NCBI GenBank assembly: GCA_964563165.1
Contig: CAZLWA010000097.1
Coordinates: forward strand, 62,001-126,000
DNA: 64,000 bases
Direction: 5' to 3'
Source of the DNA: CAZLWA01 sp964563165
GTDB taxonomy: Bacteria; CLD3; SB21
The notes under the pieces were generated by a model, which did not search any database, was not told the DNA's origin, and saw nothing but the letters and a program-made list of their open reading frames with translations. Positions within the stretch are counted from its first letter, which is position 1; each line of letters opens with the position of its first letter. Shown in pieces: positions 35,072-43,819 of the stretch. The position numbers and the translations under genes were made by a program.

Positions 35072-35539
35072 AATTCACCTCTATGTTATTTTTTGTTTTT
35101 CCATATTGAGATGCTCTAAAAGGCTCTTAAGATATTTTGACTTGGTGAGGAAGGGATGGCCATCTGTCTCTATTAATCGCTGTTTTTATGGTTTTACGAT
35201 CCAACGCAAAATTGAAAATACAGGCGGGAATGGGAATCCCCCGCGACTTTTGTCCTAAGTTGGATGAGAATCCTTCCCCCTTTAATAAAGGGGGGTGGCA
35301 ATTCCGGGGGGATTAAATTCGCGGGTGAAATTACAGGTCACCCCTACGGGGTTCTGAATTTTTTATTTTACATTCAGCTACACACAGTTCGCCCCTACGG
35401 GGCTTACTTGCGGAAAGGGTGAGATTCTCAGCCAGAACTCCAGCGTAATGAATAATGAGCAATGAATAATGAGTAATAGAAAGATCTACCCGATCAACGT
35501 CCATTAATCATTACTCATTATTAATTATTCATTATGAAG
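35072..35539. repeat. Repeat-rich intergenic region with several hairpin families
   Basis: No gene in 468 bp. CCCCCTTT-aat-AAAGGGGG at about 35276-35294 forms a strong hairpin followed by a GGGGGGAT tail. Two CCCCTACGGGG palindromes with similar flanks lie near 35343 and 35394. At 35448-35535 an AT-rich inverted repeat is built from AATGAATAATGAG words and their complement. These resemble dispersed intergenic repeats seen in many genomes. Confidence 0.65.
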
Positions 35540-35626
35540 CGGAGAGGGTGGGATTCGAACCCACGGTAGATTTGCACCCACACCGGTTTTCGAGACCGGC
35601 TCCTTCAACCACTCGGACACCTCTCC
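35540..35626 (-). tRNA. tRNA-Ser (anticodon CGA)
   Basis: 87 nt on the minus strand. Acceptor stem GGAGAGG pairs with CCTCTCC; D arm TGTCCGAGTGGTTGAAGGA; anticodon stem CCGGT/ACCGG around loop CTCGAAA with anticodon CGA at 35592-35590; a long variable arm typical of class II tRNAs; T arm GTGGGTTCGAATCCCAC. The discriminator base is G and CCA is not encoded. It reads UCG codons. Confidence 0.95.
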
Positions 35627-35693
35627 CACAACTTAAAATTTGCTGGCTCCTTTGCGCCATAGGCGCATCAGCCTCAGCCAGAGGCTGACGGGT

Positions 35694-35722
35694 CCGGCTG
35701 AAAACCACTCGGACACCTCTCC
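35694..35722 (-). pseudogene. Duplicated 5' fragment of the tRNA-Ser gene
   Basis: GGAGAGGTGTCCGAGTGGTT (35722-35703, minus strand) is an exact copy of the first 20 bases of the neighbouring tRNA-Ser. After a 3-base changed stretch the AGCCGG of the anticodon stem also matches (35699-35694). The remaining tRNA is missing, replaced by two small palindromes (CAGCCTC-AGCCA-GAGGCTG and TGCGCC-ATA-GGCGCA) at 35655-35689. It could be a remnant of element insertion or excision at the tRNA, or of a failed tandem duplication. Confidence 0.7.
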
Positions 35723-35764
35723 TAATAAGCCCGCAAGGATAAGAAATTAATCTCTTTTCTGCAA

Positions 35765-37249
35765 TTATTTTTTCAATATCTCTTCTCCGCAATTGACAAC
35801 CGCTTTGATCAACATATCGAAATCCTCATACCGGCTGCGATGATTGACGATCGCGACGCGTAATACGAATTTGCCGTTGAGTGTCGTACCGGACGGAACA
35901 GCGATCCCGCTCTCCTGCACGCGAATCAGGATCTCCTCATTAATTTTATTTAGTTCGTCTTCATTCAATCCATCTGAGAGATACCGGAAACAAACCACAT
36001 TGAGCGGGACGGGCCCCGCCAGCTCTAAGTTGGGATGCTGCTTGATCCGGTCTGCGAGATATTTCGCCTGATCTACATTTTGCCGAATGAGATCCGTAAA
36101 CGCGTTCATGCCGTAGGCCTTGATCGTCATCCAGGCCTTGAGCGCTTTGAAACCACGCGTGAGTTCGATGCCGCGCTCCGCAAAAGGCAGTCCTCCGGCA
36201 ATGACACCGCGTGATGTTTCAGCGATGTAACTGGCGCCGCTGGCAAATGTTTTGCGATGCTGCTCCCCGTCGCGTATGAGCACGCAGGCAATTTCATAAG
36301 GAAGATACATCCATTTATGAAGGTCAAATGCGATCGAATCGGCTTTTTCAATTCCGGCAACCAGCGGCTTCAACTCCGGAACTATTCTCGCAAGCGCTCC
36401 AAAGGCTCCGTCAACGTGAAACCATAATTTTTCGTCATAACACAAACGCGCCAGAGATTCCAAATCATCTATCGCGCCCGTATTGACCGTGCCGGCATTG
36501 CCGATCACGCAAAACGGCTGAAGTCCACTGCGCCGGTCTTCGCTGATGGAAATACGCAAAGCCTGTAAATCTATCCGGTATTCTCCGTCCACGGGAATGC
36601 GATGAAAAGAATTTCGTCCAAGCCCCAAAAGTTCTGCCGCCGATTCCGCCCAGCGATGCGTTTCGGTTGAACCGTACAAAATGAGTTTCCGGTGTTTTTC
36701 GTTTTGCAATCCTTCGTCACGTATATTGAACCCGGCTTTTGCATTTCGCGCAACAACCAGCGCTGTAATATTGGCCATGGTTCCTCCGCTGACAAGAAGG
36801 CCGCTTGTTTCTTCGGGCATACCCATCAGTTCCGACATCCATGCCAACACCTGATGTTCGACAAGCACCGGAGCCTGATTGAATCCGGCCAAGTGGGGAT
36901 TCAATCCGGAGGCCAACATATCGGCCATCATCGCCAACGGAATACCGGTTCCCTGCACCCAGCCCCAAAATCGCGGATGAATATTGCCGTTGGGATATGG
37001 CAAAATACTTTCTAAAAATTCCCGATAAACGGACTCCCCGCCTTCTCCTTCGGCGGGCAGCGGCTTATTGAAATTCTTTTTCACTTTATCCGGCATCGGC
37101 TGCCAAGCCGGCTTATTTCGAATGGATGAAAGATGGTTCAGCATGTCATCCAACATGGTGTGTCCAAGTTTTCGAAAAGCGTCCCAATCCGCAGGATCAA
37201 GCGTCCGTTCTGGTTGGGCCCTGTCAATAATAGATTCACCGGATTTCAT
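35765..37249 (-). CDS. Pyridoxal-phosphate-dependent group II decarboxylase
   Basis: 494 residues. The N-terminal half matches aromatic-L-amino-acid decarboxylases (HPRFWGWVQGTGIPLAMMAD, about 91-110; LLVSGGTMANITAL, about 151-164). PLP aspartate in WFHVDGAFGA (D280) and Schiff-base lysine in DLHKWMYLPYE (K312) are present. It decarboxylates an amino acid; the N-terminal W-x-W rich region favours an aromatic substrate such as tyrosine, tryptophan or DOPA over glutamate, but this is a family-level guess. ATG at 37249 with AAAGGTGA upstream. It is a single gene flanked by the tRNA and a repeat-rich gap. Confidence 0.9.
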   Translation of the reverse strand: MKSGESIIDRAQPERTLDPADWDAFRKLGHTMLDDMLNHLSSIRNKPAWQPMPDKVKKNFNKPLPAEGEGGESVYREFLESILPYPNGNIHPRFWGWVQGTGIPLAMMADMLASGLNPHLAGFNQAPVLVEHQVLAWMSELMGMPEETSGLLVSGGTMANITALVVARNAKAGFNIRDEGLQNEKHRKLILYGSTETHRWAESAAELLGLGRNSFHRIPVDGEYRIDLQALRISISEDRRSGLQPFCVIGNAGTVNTGAIDDLESLARLCYDEKLWFHVDGAFGALARIVPELKPLVAGIEKADSIAFDLHKWMYLPYEIACVLIRDGEQHRKTFASGASYIAETSRGVIAGGLPFAERGIELTRGFKALKAWMTIKAYGMNAFTDLIRQNVDQAKYLADRIKQHPNLELAGPVPLNVVCFRYLSDGLNEDELNKINEEILIRVQESGIAVPSGTTLNGKFVLRVAIVNHRSRYEDFDMLIKAVVNCGEEILKK

Positions 37250-37593
37250 TTTATGTCACCTTTCACTATGCCGCTCCGCATTTATTTTAATTTCTCAAGA
37301 TATTATCAAAGAGGATAAATTTCCACCCGTTTCTTCCTTAGGCCTTAAACCCTGACTGTGAACGAATCTCAGACCCCTCCCTTTCTCCCTCCCCTTGGTA
37401 AGGGGAGGGACGGGGTGGGGTTCTGAATTTCTACTCGTTTCTTGCGTGACGTTAGAACCCTGAAGGTTCTCAGAACCTTCAGGGTTCAATTCTGCCATGA
37501 TAATATATTGAATTTTGCGCTCGTTTTACCTAAAATATGAGTAAATGATCCGTAATAACCAGACGCCATGTCCCATTTTAACCTCTACTCCTA
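37250..37593. repeat. Intergenic region with two strong palindromes
   Basis: 344 bp between divergent genes, no ORF supported. TCCCTCCCCTT-GGT-AAGGGGAGGGA (37386-37410) is a perfect 11-bp hairpin followed by a GGGGTGGGGTTCTGAATTT tail, also a common dispersed repeat type. At 37455-37487 two 16-bp arms (left arm GAACCCTGAAGGTTCT) form a perfect palindrome around one central base. Promoters for the flanking genes are expected here, but I see no convincing one. Confidence 0.7.
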
Positions 37594-39705
37594 ATGCCGA
37601 TCAAAAATGACACGTTGGTTTCTGCCCTTCATGAGGTAGCTCATAATTTATGGTGGACGTGGAATCAAAAAGCCCAGTTCATTTTTAAAGAACTCGCCAC
37701 GCAAACATGGGAAGATTCCAATCACAATGCCGTCGCTGTTTTAAATGCGGTGACGCAATCCGAATTGCAGGCACGCATGCGGGAATCTGTTTTCGGAAAA
37801 AGAGTTCAGGAAATGCTGCAGGGTTTTCATGATTATATGCACCGTGAGAAGACCTGGGGCAGTGTCAATATGACGGAATTCAAAGATCATCCTATTGCCT
37901 ACTTCAGCCCTGAATTTGCTTTGCACGAATGCCTGCCGATCTATTCCGGCGGCCTCGGCATTTTAGCCGGCGATCATATTAAATCCGCCAGCGACCTGGG
38001 TATTCCGATGGTCGGCATAGGGCTTTTTTATCGCCAGGGATATTTCCACCAAACGCTGGCCATGGACGGAATGCAGCATGAAGGTTATGACAACAATGAA
38101 CCTTCCAATTTACCGCTCCAACTTCTTTCGGACAAGAGCGGGAAACCGATCGTCACTTTTGTTGAAATCGGACACAGCATCGTCAAAATCTATACCTGGA
38201 AACTTAACCTCGGCCGTATCACACTGTACTTGCTTGACAGCAATCATCCGGATAATGAGGAACACTATCGTGAACTGACTGCGCGCACTTACGGCGGCGA
38301 TATCACGACCCGGATATGCCAGGAAATTGTGATGGGCATCGGCGGCGTACGTCTGCTCAAAACGATCGGCATTGAACCCGCAGTCTATCATATGAATGAA
38401 GGCCACAGTGCTTTCCTGGCGCTGGAATTGGCGCGTGAAAAACTGCTCGAGGGTAAATCGCTGGATGAAGCATTTGCCTGGGTCAAAGATCATTGCGTAT
38501 TTTCCACGCATACACCCGTTCCGGCGGGGCACGATCGCTTCTCCAAGGATCTGATGCTGTTCACCCTGTCGAATTACAGCGCCGTCATCGGCATCTCCAT
38601 TGACAAGATCATGGAACTCGGCCGCGTCCATGCGCAGGATGAAAAAGAGACCTTTTGCATGACGGTACTGGCTCTCAAGATGTCCAGAGCCGCCAACGCG
38701 GTCAGCGCGTTGCATAAGGACGTCACTCATAAAATGTGGCAATCGCTTTATCCGGACAAGCCCGTAGACCAGGTTCCGATCACCCACATTACCAACGGCG
38801 TTCACATTTTAGGGTGGATGAACTATCCCACGCGAAAATTCTGGCAAAAATTTCTCGGCGACGACTGGGAATACCACATCATGCAGGGCGATTTTTGGGG
38901 TAAAGTTTCCGATCCGAATTTCATACCGGATGAAGAGATCTGGGCCCTGCGTTATAATTTGCGGAGACTGCTCATTGAGTTTACCCGCATGCGGCTGCGG
39001 GAGCAGCAGCGCCGTGCCGGCAGCGACGGCATGCACTTGTTTGACTCGTTTTTATCGCCCGACGTGTTGACGATCGGATTTTCAAGACGGTTTGCGACCT
39101 ACAAACGCGCCTCGCTTATTTTTTCGAACCTGGAAAAATCCATGGCGATGTTCAATGATCCCGACCGTCCGATTCAAATTATCTTTGCGGGAAAAGCGCA
39201 TCCCAAAGACGATTACGGAAAAACGCTGATCAAACGCATCGTCGAATTAAGCAAACACCCTCAGCTATTCGGAAAAGTTGCCTTTATAGAAAATTACGAT
39301 ATTAATGTAGCCCGTTATTTGATCTCCGGCTGCGATGTGTGGCTCAATAATCCGCGGCGCCCGCTCGAAGCCAGCGGAACGAGCGGACAGAAAATAGGCA
39401 TTCACGGCGGATTGAATTTGAGCATTCTCGACGGCTGGTGGCGTGAAGGGTACGACGGCACGAACGGCTTTGCCATTGGCAAAGACGAGAATCCGGACAA
39501 CGAAGCCGAACAAGACCGGATCGACGAAGAAAATTTGTACCGCGCTTTGCAAAGTGAAGTGATCCCTGTATTTTATAACCGTGACGAAAACGATATTCCC
39601 CGCCTCTGGATTCAAAAGATCCGGCGCGCGATGCAGACGCTTATTCCGCAATTCAACACCGACCGTATGGTGGCGGAATACGCGTTGAAAATGTATAAGA
39701 AATAA
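37594..39705 (+). CDS. glgP: Alpha-glucan phosphorylase
   Basis: 703 residues, TIGR02094-type (the branch shared by archaea and many bacteria, with the extra N-terminal domain VAHNLWWTWNQKAQ). Active-site features: FSPEFALHECLPIYSGGLGILAGDH (in pieces: FSPEFALHE, IYSGGLGILAGD), YHMNEGHSAFLALE, ARRFATYKR-like FSRRFATYKRASL, and the PLP lysine region ASGTSGQKIGIHGGLNLSILD. It releases glucose-1-phosphate from glycogen or maltodextrin. ATG at 37594. It stands alone on the plus strand, followed by a palindromic spacer and ogt. Confidence 0.94.
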   Translation: MPIKNDTLVSALHEVAHNLWWTWNQKAQFIFKELATQTWEDSNHNAVAVLNAVTQSELQARMRESVFGKRVQEMLQGFHDYMHREKTWGSVNMTEFKDHPIAYFSPEFALHECLPIYSGGLGILAGDHIKSASDLGIPMVGIGLFYRQGYFHQTLAMDGMQHEGYDNNEPSNLPLQLLSDKSGKPIVTFVEIGHSIVKIYTWKLNLGRITLYLLDSNHPDNEEHYRELTARTYGGDITTRICQEIVMGIGGVRLLKTIGIEPAVYHMNEGHSAFLALELAREKLLEGKSLDEAFAWVKDHCVFSTHTPVPAGHDRFSKDLMLFTLSNYSAVIGISIDKIMELGRVHAQDEKETFCMTVLALKMSRAANAVSALHKDVTHKMWQSLYPDKPVDQVPITHITNGVHILGWMNYPTRKFWQKFLGDDWEYHIMQGDFWGKVSDPNFIPDEEIWALRYNLRRLLIEFTRMRLREQQRRAGSDGMHLFDSFLSPDVLTIGFSRRFATYKRASLIFSNLEKSMAMFNDPDRPIQIIFAGKAHPKDDYGKTLIKRIVELSKHPQLFGKVAFIENYDINVARYLISGCDVWLNNPRRPLEASGTSGQKIGIHGGLNLSILDGWWREGYDGTNGFAIGKDENPDNEAEQDRIDEENLYRALQSEVIPVFYNRDENDIPRLWIQKIRRAMQTLIPQFNTDRMVAEYALKMYKK

Positions 39706-39777
39706 TTACAAATTACGAATTAAGAATTACGACAAGCAAGTCGTAATTCGTAATTTGGCATTCGTAATTTAGGATTT
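39706..39777. repeat. Palindromic AT-rich element (AATTACGAATT family)
   Basis: AATTACGAATTAAGAATTACGAC is followed after 6 bases by GTCGTAATTCGTAATTTGG, its near-perfect reverse complement, then further AATTCGTAATT-like words. Highly similar words fill 58183-58262. Confidence 0.7.
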
Positions 39778-40296
39778 ATGTCGGAACAAATCATTTACAA
39801 ATTAGTGAATACGCCTGTCGGAGAAATGGTTGCCGGTGCAACCGATCGGGGTCTCTGTTTATTGGAATTTCACCGTCCTGCGCGATGGAACGAAATGAAA
39901 AACAAGATTTCCGAAATTTATAAAGCTGAACTTATCGAAGGAACTGACGCGTTCATCGGGCGGGCGGAGAAGGAACTGCATGAATATTTTGACAGAAAAC
40001 GCAAGAAATTCAGCGTTCCTCTGGACGTTCGCGGAACGGATTTCGAAATTAAAGTTTGGAAACAATTGTCGAAAATCCGGTACGGTGAATTGACAAGCTA
40101 TAGCCGCATTGCCAAAGATATTGACAATCCTAAAGCGGTTCGCGCGGTAGGCGGCGCCAACGGCAGCAACCATATTGCGATTATCATTCCATGTCATCGC
40201 GTGATCGGAGGTAACGGAAGTCTGACAGGCTATGGCGGCGGAATCGACAAGAAAACATTTTTACTCGCCTTGGAACGTGGAAATGGGTTTCTCTAA
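39778..40296 (+). CDS. ogt: Methylated-DNA--protein-cysteine methyltransferase
   Basis: 172 residues. The suicide cysteine lies in IIPCHRVIGGNG (C139), preceded by the helix-turn-helix with LTSYSRIAKDI and the arginine finger region (AVRAVGGANGSN). Ogt/MGMT proteins transfer the methyl group of O6-methylguanine to themselves. ATG at 39778. The stop codon overlaps the stop codon of the convergent bcp gene (CTAA), with no terminator between. Confidence 0.95.
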   Translation: MSEQIIYKLVNTPVGEMVAGATDRGLCLLEFHRPARWNEMKNKISEIYKAELIEGTDAFIGRAEKELHEYFDRKRKKFSVPLDVRGTDFEIKVWKQLSKIRYGELTSYSRIAKDIDNPKAVRAVGGANGSNHIAIIIPCHRVIGGNGSLTGYGGGIDKKTFLLALERGNGFL

Positions 40297-40745
40297 AGCG
40301 TCTTCAGGACTTCAATGAACCTGTCTGCATGAACGTCCGCATCAAATTCATTGTGAACTACTTCCAGAATTTTCCCTTCCGGAGAAATGATAAACGTAAC
40401 CCGCTTGTTACTTAAAAGTCCGCCTAATCTCTGAACTCCGAATTTTCCGCTCAGTGATTTATCGCCGTCATGAATGAGAGAAAAAGGCAGGTCATATTTT
40501 TCTGAAAAAGCATTGTGCTTTTCGTCCGGGTCCAGACTGATGCCAAAAACCGATCCGCCCAAAGCGCGGATCTCTTTATGGCGGTCTCGAAAGTGGCAGG
40601 CCTGGGACGTGCAAATCCGCGTAAAATCTTTCGGATAAAAATATAAGGCGAAGGCTTTGTGAGTCGAAAAATCTTTTAAATTATATTCCCTGCCTATGGA
40701 ATCGTCAAACTCCAAATCCGAGATCATATCGCCTGTTTTAAGCAT
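40293..40745 (-). CDS. bcp: Thiol peroxidase of the Bcp/AhpC-TSA family
   Basis: 150 residues from ATG 40745, chosen because AAGGAGG lies 7 bases upstream. The peroxidatic cysteine is in FTRICTSQACHFRD (C45), with a possible resolving cysteine five residues later (C50), the arrangement of bacterioferritin-comigratory-type peroxiredoxins. It reduces hydroperoxides. Its start overlaps the last codons of hpnE, so it is translated from the squalene operon transcript. The family proline before the first cysteine is replaced by arginine-isoleucine (TRIC instead of TPGC), an uncommon variant. Confidence 0.9.
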   Translation of the reverse strand: MLKTGDMISDLEFDDSIGREYNLKDFSTHKAFALYFYPKDFTRICTSQACHFRDRHKEIRALGGSVFGISLDPDEKHNAFSEKYDLPFSLIHDGDKSLSGKFGVQRLGGLLSNKRVTFIISPEGKILEVVHNEFDADVHADRFIEVLKTL

Positions 40746-42069
40746 ACATTTCCTCCTTGATAACATATTCTTGATTTGATTCTATCTTCTCAACGGCAAG
40801 ATAAGCGCTTTTTACGGCGCTTTCAATAGTTGAAGGCAATCCTGTGTCGGTCCAGTCCCCGATTACAAAAAAATTCGCGATCGGCTGAGCCTGCCGTAAG
40901 GCAACCGAGGAAAAGGTCGCGCTCAGTTCCTTGATAATCTGAAAATGGCAGATCGAATTTTTATCGAATGATTGAAATAAAGATCCTAATTCCTGCGCAG
41001 CCAGACGCACCATTTCTGTTCTCGATAAGCCAAGCATGTTCTCCGCATTGCTGACGGTTAATCCTATACAGCGGTTTGATTTTTTGAATATCCACTGAAT
41101 CGTCGTTCCGATGCATCCCACAAAATCCTCTTTAAAAAGTTCATCCACATCCCGGTTGAGCCAAAGATAGATCGAAACGATAGGCCCCGCGGTAAATCGG
41201 GCTGCGGAACCGAAATATTCGTTGAACATATTTTCAGTCAACATATGCTTAAGCACACCCGGCGTAACGGCCGATATATACACGCCGGCTTCCAGGCATT
41301 CTCCATTTTTCAAATAGACTCCCGTGACTACATCTTTTTCGATGCGAAGGCCTTCTACCTCCGCATGTAAGCGTATATTCCCGCCGTTGTTCTTGATCCA
41401 TGACCGGGCAGGTTCGACGAATAATTCAGAAAGGCTGACGCGGGGTATGATAATCTTTGAAAAGTCTCTCCCCAGTAAGAACATTTGCCTGATAGCCTTA
41501 AGAAACATTTTCGCCGAAGCCGTTTTCATGTTTTCGTTCATAACTGCTAAACAAACGGGATTCCAGAAATATTTCTTCAGACCGGCGCTTTGATGCAGGC
41601 TGTCTAACCAGGCATCCACCGCGCCGGATACGCCGGCATCACTATTTCTCATTCTCAGACCGGCGTACAGCAGCCTGAGCCGGTCTGACAAAATTAAACT
41701 TCTAAACCGCAAAACGCCGAATATCAGATGAAACGGGGAAACCAATTTTGGAAACGTCAGCGGATACAATTTTTTACCGGGCTCCCTGAACGGTATCTCG
41801 ATCCGGTCTTCAATTTTAAGCTTAGCCGTCTGTCCGAGAAAATGGAGCCACCGCAACGTATAGGTATAGCAGCCCATTAAAATGTGCTGGCCGTTATCAA
41901 TGACGAAATCCGTTTTCCGGTCCGCAAAAGAATACGTCCGCCCTCCGAGACGGCTGTTCTGTTCCAGCAGAGTAACGGTGTGGCCTTTATCCGCAAGCAC
42001 CGTGGCCGCAGCCAGGCCGGCAACGCCTCCGCCGATAATAATTATGGTTTTGCGATCACGGTCGTCCAT
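40738..42069 (-). CDS. hpnE: Squalene-associated FAD-dependent desaturase HpnE
   Basis: 443 residues from ATG 42069 (a TTG five codons earlier is possible). FAD-binding IIIIGGGVAGLAAATVLADKG (about 9-28) and GGRTYSFADRKTDFVIDNGQH (GGRTYSFAD and DFVIDNGQH), typical of amine-oxidase/phytoene-desaturase-like flavoproteins, and a C-terminal FVIGDWTDTGLPSTIESAVKS block (GDWTDTGLPSTIESA). In the HpnC/D/E pathway it reduces hydroxysqualene to squalene. It overlaps hpnD by 14 bp and bcp by 8 bp, showing tight coupling. Confidence 0.93.
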   Translation of the reverse strand: MDDRDRKTIIIIGGGVAGLAAATVLADKGHTVTLLEQNSRLGGRTYSFADRKTDFVIDNGQHILMGCYTYTLRWLHFLGQTAKLKIEDRIEIPFREPGKKLYPLTFPKLVSPFHLIFGVLRFRSLILSDRLRLLYAGLRMRNSDAGVSGAVDAWLDSLHQSAGLKKYFWNPVCLAVMNENMKTASAKMFLKAIRQMFLLGRDFSKIIIPRVSLSELFVEPARSWIKNNGGNIRLHAEVEGLRIEKDVVTGVYLKNGECLEAGVYISAVTPGVLKHMLTENMFNEYFGSAARFTAGPIVSIYLWLNRDVDELFKEDFVGCIGTTIQWIFKKSNRCIGLTVSNAENMLGLSRTEMVRLAAQELGSLFQSFDKNSICHFQIIKELSATFSSVALRQAQPIANFFVIGDWTDTGLPSTIESAVKSAYLAVEKIESNQEYVIKEEMYA

Positions 42070-42901
42070 AGCGTCTTCCTTCAAACCAGGTTTTGATCAC
42101 CACGTTGGCTTTCCGGGGTATGGGGATAGAAATTTTTTTTTCCGGCAGCCGGTCCAAATTTTTTTCGATCTTCAGGAGCAACTCGTAATAAATATTCTGC
42201 ATCGCTCGCGCGGGAAAAAGCGCCTGTGACCGTTCCTGTTGGTACCGCTCATTGGCCGCGTCGTAGTAGTCATGAGCCCTCCGGCACTGCAGCCTCATCA
42301 AACTCAAATAGGCGCCCGAATGAGCGGATAAATCGAGCTCAGAGCAAGCAAACAACTTCATTTCATCCGAAGGTAAATAGATCCGGTTCCTTCTGAGATC
42401 CGATGACACATCCCGGATGATATTCGTCAGTTGCATGGCAATACCTGCATCTACGGCATAAGCTTCGGCACCTGAACCGCCTTTGCCCAAAATACGGATC
42501 GTCATTAAACCTACCGTGGAAGCGACTTTATAGCAATATGTGTATAATTCCTCAAACGTTTGGTAGCGCTTCTTTCGAAGATCCATTTCGATCCCGCCGA
42601 TCAACTCGAAGAATAGTTCAAATGGGATCGTAAATTTTCTGGCGACTGCCATGACCTGATTCAAGAACGGATAATCCGAATGACCTTCCACTGCCAGGCG
42701 GGATTCATCACTCCAATGCTGCAAAAACTGAAGAGAATTGAATGACGGATCCTCGGCCAATTGATCCGCGATGTCATCGGTGTAGCGGCAGAATGCATAG
42801 ACCGTCATGAGCGCTTTTCGTTTTTCTCTCGGCAGCACGAGCATAGGATAGTAAAAACTGCTCCGTGAGCGGCGGACGTAATTGGCGATGGAAATTTGCA
42901 T
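42056..42901 (-). CDS. hpnD: Presqualene diphosphate synthase HpnD
   Basis: 281 residues of the squalene/phytoene synthase family. First aspartate-rich motif YAFCRYTDDIADQ (about 36-48); second region NIIRDVSSDLRRNRIYLP (about 133-150), carrying the DxxxD motif. HpnD condenses two farnesyl diphosphates to presqualene diphosphate. Its order with HpnC and HpnE identifies it among the family members. 15 bp after hpnC. Phytoene synthase would be an alternative, but the HpnC-HpnD-HpnE trio favours squalene. Confidence 0.92.
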   Translation of the reverse strand: MQISIANYVRRSRSSFYYPMLVLPREKRKALMTVYAFCRYTDDIADQLAEDPSFNSLQFLQHWSDESRLAVEGHSDYPFLNQVMAVARKFTIPFELFFELIGGIEMDLRKKRYQTFEELYTYCYKVASTVGLMTIRILGKGGSGAEAYAVDAGIAMQLTNIIRDVSSDLRRNRIYLPSDEMKLFACSELDLSAHSGAYLSLMRLQCRRAHDYYDAANERYQQERSQALFPARAMQNIYYELLLKIEKNLDRLPEKKISIPIPRKANVVIKTWFEGRRYGRP

Positions 42902-42916
42902 GAGGCTATCAGTTCT

Positions 42917-43819
42917 TTAGAATCTTTTGAACAACAACTTTCCCAGCACTATCATTTTGTCCCAACGCGTGAGGGTCGGACGAAAATTCAACACGTCGTA
43001 ATCATTGTTTTCAATTTTCTCCAATATTCTCATTCCGCTGAGCCAAATCAAAGTTATTTCAAGGCGTTCGCGAAATCTGAGAAACGGCAATAAGATTTTG
43101 CCCTCGTTGAATAAATTCCGTGTACGGTTAATCTGAAATTTCATAAGCCGCCGGAACTGTTCATTGACGACCGGCGTCCCCCAATCGGATATGGCATAGC
43201 CGCAAGTTTCCAGATCCTCGAGCGGAAGATACAACCGGCCGCTTTTCTGGTCCACAAAAACATCCTGCCAATGATTCGCTAACTGCAGGGCGGTGCATAT
43301 GCGATCCGAAGCCGGCATCATGAGCCGCATCTCAGGGTGATGCGCATATCCGAGAATGTGCAACACCAGCCGGCCCACAGGATTTGCGGAATAACGGCAA
43401 TAGTCAAGCAATTCCTCAAACGTGCGATACCGCTGCTTGAAAAGGTCCACTTTGAAAGCGTTTAGAATATTGTCAAAAATTTCCTTTGGGAGCATCAATT
43501 CCTCGACCGAATGCTGCAAGGCAATGAAAATCGGATCCTCGGAGCGTCCCTCGCAGCACGCATCCAGTTTCGATTGCCATTGAGCCAGCCATTCCAGCCG
43601 CCTGCTTATTTCAACCGATTTGTTATCCGTAAAATCATCTGCGGTGCGCATAAAGGCGTACGCCGCATGAAAATGCTTTCGCTTGTTTTTAGGAATAAAA
43701 AACGAAGCGACGGGAAAATTTTCGTAGTGATATCTCGCGAGTTGCTCGCAATAGGCATACGCTTCACTGACCTGAAGGGAAGTGTGGAATGTGCGTGGAA
43801 GATGTTTTTCCGCAATCAT
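42917..43819 (-). CDS. hpnC: Squalene synthase HpnC (hydroxysqualene synthase)
   Basis: 300 residues of the squalene/phytoene synthase family. Motif I FMRTADDFTDN (about 56-66); motif II LANHWQDVFVDQKSGRLYLP (about 179-198), with tryptophan and HWQD that mark HpnC. It converts presqualene diphosphate to hydroxysqualene. The ATG overlaps the stop of the DUF4149 gene by 4 bp. No squalene-hopene cyclase is in the window, so the end product (hopanoids or other triterpenes) is not settled here. Confidence 0.92.
   Translation of the reverse strand: MIAEKHLPRTFHTSLQVSEAYAYCEQLARYHYENFPVASFFIPKNKRKHFHAAYAFMRTADDFTDNKSVEISRRLEWLAQWQSKLDACCEGRSEDPIFIALQHSVEELMLPKEIFDNILNAFKVDLFKQRYRTFEELLDYCRYSANPVGRLVLHILGYAHHPEMRLMMPASDRICTALQLANHWQDVFVDQKSGRLYLPLEDLETCGYAISDWGTPVVNEQFRRLMKFQINRTRNLFNEGKILLPFLRFRERLEITLIWLSGMRILEKIENNDYDVLNFRPTLTRWDKMIVLGKLLFKRF

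Noticed and set aside
35641..35764. A second tRNA-Ser gene
   Set aside because: Only the 5' 20-29 bases match; no T arm or 3' acceptor strand exists.
40293..40296. Terminator between the convergent ogt and bcp genes
   Set aside because: The stop codons overlap and no hairpin lies at the junction.
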